From: Cloeon dipterum
Taxonomy: Eukaryota > Arthropoda > Insecta > Ephemeroptera > Baetidae
Assembly: GCF_949628265.1 (NCBI RefSeq)
Contig: NC_088790.1
Location: 24,122,545 to 24,186,544, forward strand
Direction of reading: 5' to 3'
Length of the DNA stretch: 64,000 nt
Part shown: piece by piece, positions 60,162 through 64,000 of the stretch
Numbering within the stretch: position 1 is the stretch's first letter
How the letters are laid out: each line of letters begins with the position of its first letter
Made by a program: the position numbers and the translations under genes
The notes under the pieces: generated by a model
Told to the model about the DNA's origin: nothing
The model's database searches: none
What the model saw: the letters and a program-made list of their open reading frames with translations, nothing else

Positions 60162-63100
60162 ATGGTATCGGCGAAAAGGCTCATTATTCAAGTCTTATTT
60201 CTGCTCTTACTCCTCGTTATTGTTTCAGGTTTGTTAAGAATTTCTAATGCAGGAATGCACTCACGTTATTTTTAGGGCTGTGAATTTTAGACGATTAACT
60301 ATTTTTTTCTAAGCCTCAGATCATTTAACCATCTAAAACCGACTAAAACTGGTATATTTGTTTACTTGCATAGAATTTGACTATATACCTAAAAAAATTA
60401 AAGGTGGATATCGCTCTGAAAAATCGATTTCTCGGAAAAGGTCGCAAAATGTGATATTCACTTTTGACCTACACCCATTTCAGGGCAGGGAAAGTTGTTC
60501 AGGCTGAGAAACTAGGTAGGGTATTGAAAGTTTCAGGATGATATCTTAACGCAATCAAAAGTTGAGTCAGACTTTGATTCTAAGTATTTAATTTTTCTAT
60601 ATTTTTTTTGGAATTATGAAAAAAGATGAAACGCACCCTCTCCCGGGCCTCAAAATCTGGAATTTTTCCTTTTCCTAACAAGCTTTAAAATAAAATTTAT
60701 CAAATAAAATCACTTAAATTTTTAGTGTGTTAAAATCGACCATTATTTTCTATAATGAAACTGCACGATTTAACTAAAAACTATGCCAGTGCATGATTAT
60801 CCTTCTCAATTAATCGTCAATCTAAATTTATCTGTAAATTGGCTCTGAAAAATACAATATAATACGTAAGTTAAACATGAATTTGTTTAAAATATATAAA
60901 AAAACGCGAAGGAAACAATGAAAAATAAAACCGTCTAAAACTGACTAATTTGCTCTTAGAAACAGTCTAAAAATAGTGGACTATTTTGGCCAAAAAAATC
61001 GTCTAAAATTCAGAGCCCTTTATTATTTTCGTTAGAGGTTTGGGGTGCGACAACTCGCAGGAAGAAATCCACCACCACAACCCAGAAAAAGAGGATAAGG
61101 AAATCGACAACTAGAACTACAGTCAAACCAACGACCACCAGTGCGAAAACCGAGAGTCCAAATCCATATTGCAGAAATTACAATCGAATAAAAAAGGTCA
61201 GTTCATAATTTTATTACAATTCCTCTGTAAAATGTTTTATTTTTAATTAGAACTTACTAGACACAGCACTAAGTGAAGGTTCATTGAAAATTGTCTTTAA
61301 TTTAAACAGTTTAAAATTTTGTAAATCTTATTCAAGATTTCATCGCAGGGAAACGCGGTAAATATATTTTGGATGAATATTAATAACATTATCATAAATA
61401 ATTTGCGTGAAAGCCGCCACAACCGAATTACTTGACATGCGAGACCGGCCGTTTGGATCGTACGTGATAAGGGGATATGCACTTTACTTTTACAGCTTTG
61501 AAGACGTAAACTATTCTGAAACTTTGAACTAAAAAACTCAATATTTTCCCTTGATCCCTTCAACTAGGCCGAGTACGCCAGAGCAGTGGAGGAGTGTTTG
61601 TACCGAAAACTGGAGCTGCTGGCGATCGACACGCCCGAAGATATCGACGATTGGTACTTTGGCGACATTCCGCCCGAAGAAGACCAGGGTTCGCCAATTT
61701 TGCAATATGCAAAAACACAGCACGATTTTTTTGCTAAAAAAAAGCTGGAAAGCTTCACCAGTTTTGGGTTTTTCCAGAATTTAACCTGAAAAAGTCATAT
61801 TTTGCGCCAAAAGGATCTAAAAGTTTAGAAAAAATACGATAAAATTTTTGGTCTTTTGCTGAAACCAGTGGCTTTAATAACTGTTTTTGTAAAATCCATA
61901 TTTTTGGTCCTTCATCAAGAGAATATTTTATCTCCCATATGAGATGCATGCGTTTCGTAAAAATGCGCAAAATTGCTGCAAGACCCGCGTAAAAACAATT
62001 TTTTGCATTGCGGTTTGTTTTTCCGGAAAATGCGGGTTTTTGCGAATCCTGAATATCCGTCCACATCAATTACACAGGTCAAAAAACACGATTTAAAAAT
62101 TATCTGCCAGATATAAGAAACAAAATAGTATTTATTTTAGTCGTACGCCGATGGTGACCAATAAACGAATAAAAATAATAATATAGCACCTTTCTCTTCA
62201 GACGAGAACACTTGGTGGACGAGTGCGGCGCCGTGTTCGAAAAGTGATCCGCTGAACAAAACGACGAATTCGTGCTCCAGTGTCACCTGGTGTGCTAACA
62301 ATGTGGAAACTCGACTAAACTATACGTTGAATTTTGGCCAATTTACTCGTCCCTACTGCATTATTTACAGAGCGAAGACCCAGCAACTTGCACCAAAGGA
62401 ATGCTCCTTTCAATCTCTTTTTGTGTGCGAGGTAATTCAAATCGGAGCTTCTTTAATTAATTTGTTAATTACATACATTCTTGATAATATAGCCGGCGTG
62501 CGCGAGGCCAAAGTGTCCGTCACAGAAGGAGTGCCAGAAAGATGTAATGGGAAAAATATTTTAATGAGATTTGAATGCTTAAGGAAACAATGACATTTTG
62601 GCAGGAGTCCCTATTTGAAAAAATTGATGGGAAAACGTACCTCAAAAAAGGTTCCTTTTGCTTTTCGAAGAAAAATTTCTTAATTTAATTGAAGCAGAAC
62701 ATGAGATCCTCGGCACGTGGGAGCAAACCGATTTTGGTGAATTTTATTTCCTGGGAAAGAAATTGGTATTTTTCATAGATTTCTCACTATAACACCATAA
62801 CTAAAACATATTCTCGAAGGTGAACTGGCAGGAAAATTGGAAGACGTGCTGCAGTCTGGGCCTTAAACCTTTAGCCGTGAATGGCCTTTTGACCTATTTG
62901 GACAGACCGAATTCCCGTAAAACTCTTGACACTATTAGAATTTAATTTTTACAATTAATGCCAATCAATTAATTCCTGAGAGTCCAATTTGGATATACAA
63001 CAGAATGACGTGCCAAAAATTATAGTGACAAACCGTTACATTGCGGTGGTTATTTTCTGAAAAGCGCCACAAAAATTCCGGTGACCAATCAGAGAAGGAT

Positions 63101-63969
63101 GAGGTTTTCTGATATGGGCTCACAGCAAGATCAAGACAGCAGCATCATGGTGGCAAGCTACTGTGAGCCAATCAGAGAACTGCTTCCTTCTCTGATTAGT
63201 CATCAGCGTTCTTGTAACGCTTTTTGATTGGTTCTCAGGCCCAAAATACCACCAAAGTGAAGTTTTAAATTTCCACCGATTTTCGGAACGTTGAATGAGT
63301 GACTTGGCTTCAAAACCTAATTCGAGAGCTTCAGGGATCGATTGGCAAAATGTCTAAGAAACACTTTTTGCAGCCATGCAGGGTGTGGTTTTCTGGTCGG
63401 CAATGACTCGAGCGGGATGTCCTCTTCGCTTCGAAAACTGCTTCCACAACGTATCAGAATGGCTCGAGTTTGACATCGCTGGAGTCAAAAAAGGAGGGTC
63501 TTGCGTGGCCGTTTCGGTCCGAGACCCTAACGCCAAGAAAGTGATGGACACGGGTCTGGCAATGAAAACCACCGTCTGCACCTCTAAGCTGCTGTTGGGC
63601 TGTCAAGGAACGGAACAGACCTTCGAAATCAGGGTTACAAAAATATAAACCCGGCCTATTATTGTATTTTGATTTAATATTTATCTATGGTATAAGGATG
63701 ACACAAGCAACTGCGAGCTGCCAAAGTGCGCAGGGCTTCCTGATTGCGTTATGTCGGTAAATTTTTGAAATGTAACTATCTGAAAATATCATTGAGAAAT
63801 ATCTGCAGGATGAATATTTCCTCAAGCAACACTCGCAAGAAGTCTTGCTTGGTGAGTTGGGAATTAAATTTTTCAAACATAAATTTCAATTCAATTAAAA
63901 GCACCCTGGCGTTTCGGCAAATGGCATTCATGTTGCGACAACAGCATCCTTGAGCTGCATGATGAATAT
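60162..63969 (+). CDS. Multi-domain C-type lectin, 3' end beyond the window
   Basis: Secreted protein with repeated C-type lectin-like domains; ligand unknown. Twelve exons join in phase: 60162-60228, 61036-61196, 61568-61688, 62202-62431, 62493-62543, 62605-62650, 62695-62765, 62820-62916, 63374-63633, 63697-63756, 63809-63851 and 63902-63969 (425 codons so far). Residues 1-22 are a signal peptide, followed by a Lys/Thr-rich stretch. Domain 1 (about 77-193) has ARAVEECLYRKLELLAIDTPEDI and then TWWTSAAPC and SLFVCE. A linker ACARPKCPSQKEC leads to domain 2 (about 227-360) with VNWQENWKTCCSLGLKPLAV, FWSAMTRAGC and SKLLLGC. A second linker (CELPKCAGLPDC) leads to a third domain starting GKWHSCCDNSI. 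The classical EPN or QPD sugar-binding motif and WND are not seen, so calcium-dependent sugar binding is doubtful. Intron 1 contains a hAT-like element. Confidence 0.8.
60273..61020. mobile_element. Second non-autonomous hAT-like element, related to 48732-49981
   Basis: Lies in intron 1 of the lectin gene. It starts AGGGCTGTGAATTTTAGACG and ends with the inverse of AGGGCTCTGAATTTTAGACG. TTATTTT flanks both sides (imperfect, 7-8 bp). It shares the AACTATTTTTTT segment and GTCTAAAA-type subterminal words with the larger element. About 750 bp, no ORF. Confidence 0.65.
63045..63254. mobile_element. Foldback element in lectin intron 8
   Basis: The left arm has GGTGGTTATTTT and CCAATCAGAGAAGG, then GGGCTCACAG. 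The right arm is the inverse: CTGTGAGCCAATCAGAGAAC, CCTTCTCTGATTAGT and AAAATACCACC. The innermost arms of about 45 bp are the best matched. Total about 210 bp, no ORF. Confidence 0.6.
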
Positions 63970-64000
63970 GTAACTAAGTCACAGAAAGAATTTATAACCA

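Noticed and set aside
63376-63648. Stand-alone ORF ending at 63648 as a separate small gene
   Set aside because: It is domain 2 of the lectin read through the donor at 63633/63634. Splicing to 63697 restores the linker motif CELPKC seen in the preceding unit.
1-64000. tRNA, rRNA or CRISPR arrays
   Set aside because: No cloverleaf with a GGTTCGAATCC-type T-loop, no conserved rRNA segments and no regularly spaced short direct repeats with unique spacers were recognised. The regular arrays at 29.6-31.7 kb are tandem satellites without spacers.
1-64000. A coordinated gene cluster or new defence system
   Set aside because: The nine genes belong to unrelated, well-known families on both strands with ordinary spacing, and nothing links them into one pathway.

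Overview
This is an AT-rich animal nuclear sequence. Genes are split into many small exons with GT-AG introns, there are no bacterial-type operons, and short inverted-repeat transposons are abundant. An ultraviolet opsin closest to insect Rh3/Rh4, a TipE-type sodium-channel subunit, an insect-like glucuronosyltransferase and a multi-domain C-type lectin all point to an insect (Pancrustacea). The order cannot be fixed from sequence alone. All exon coordinates below were worked out by hand from splice sites, reading-frame phase and recognised protein families.

Layout. 463-2560 (+): ankyrin-repeat and SOCS-box (ASB) protein, 5 exons. 3413-6264 (+): TAB1, the TAK1-binding PP2C-like protein, 7 exons. 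6597-14331 (-): UV opsin, 8 exons, with a 5.3 kb first intron and a TATA/RCSI-like promoter. 16798-19262 (-): TipE-like sodium-channel auxiliary subunit, 2 exons. 20997-22629 (+): TMBIM4/Lifeguard-4, 6 exons. 24369-34268 (+): TMEM8/PGAP6-type membrane protein, 12 exons. 36.1-43.8 kb: mostly intergenic or 5' region, with candidate promoters and first exons. 44020-50874 (+): beta-1,3-glucuronosyltransferase (GlcAT-P/S type), 6 coding exons. 53587-58241 (+): cytosolic-type NADP isocitrate dehydrogenase, 10 exons. 60162 to beyond the end (+): multi-domain C-type lectin, 12 exons visible, 3' end missing.

The genes look like unrelated neighbours and do not form one system. They cover innate signalling and ubiquitin ligation (TAB1, ASB), photoreception and excitability (UV opsin, TipE-like), membrane and glycan biology (TMEM8, GlcAT, lectin), cell survival (TMBIM4) and NADPH supply (IDH).

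The most unusual object is a 2.2 kb, very GC-rich block at 29586-31778 inside intron 7 of the TMEM8 gene. It consists of about 19 copies of a ~53 bp repeat followed by three copies of a ~278 bp repeat, with sharp borders to AT-rich DNA. Several long ORFs across it are artefacts of base composition. Other points of note are a TAB1 that keeps PP2C metal-ligand aspartates lost in the vertebrate protein, a 1.25 kb hAT-like element with an intact 8 bp target duplication and a foldback element nested in it, and several new-looking MITE families present in two to four copies each.
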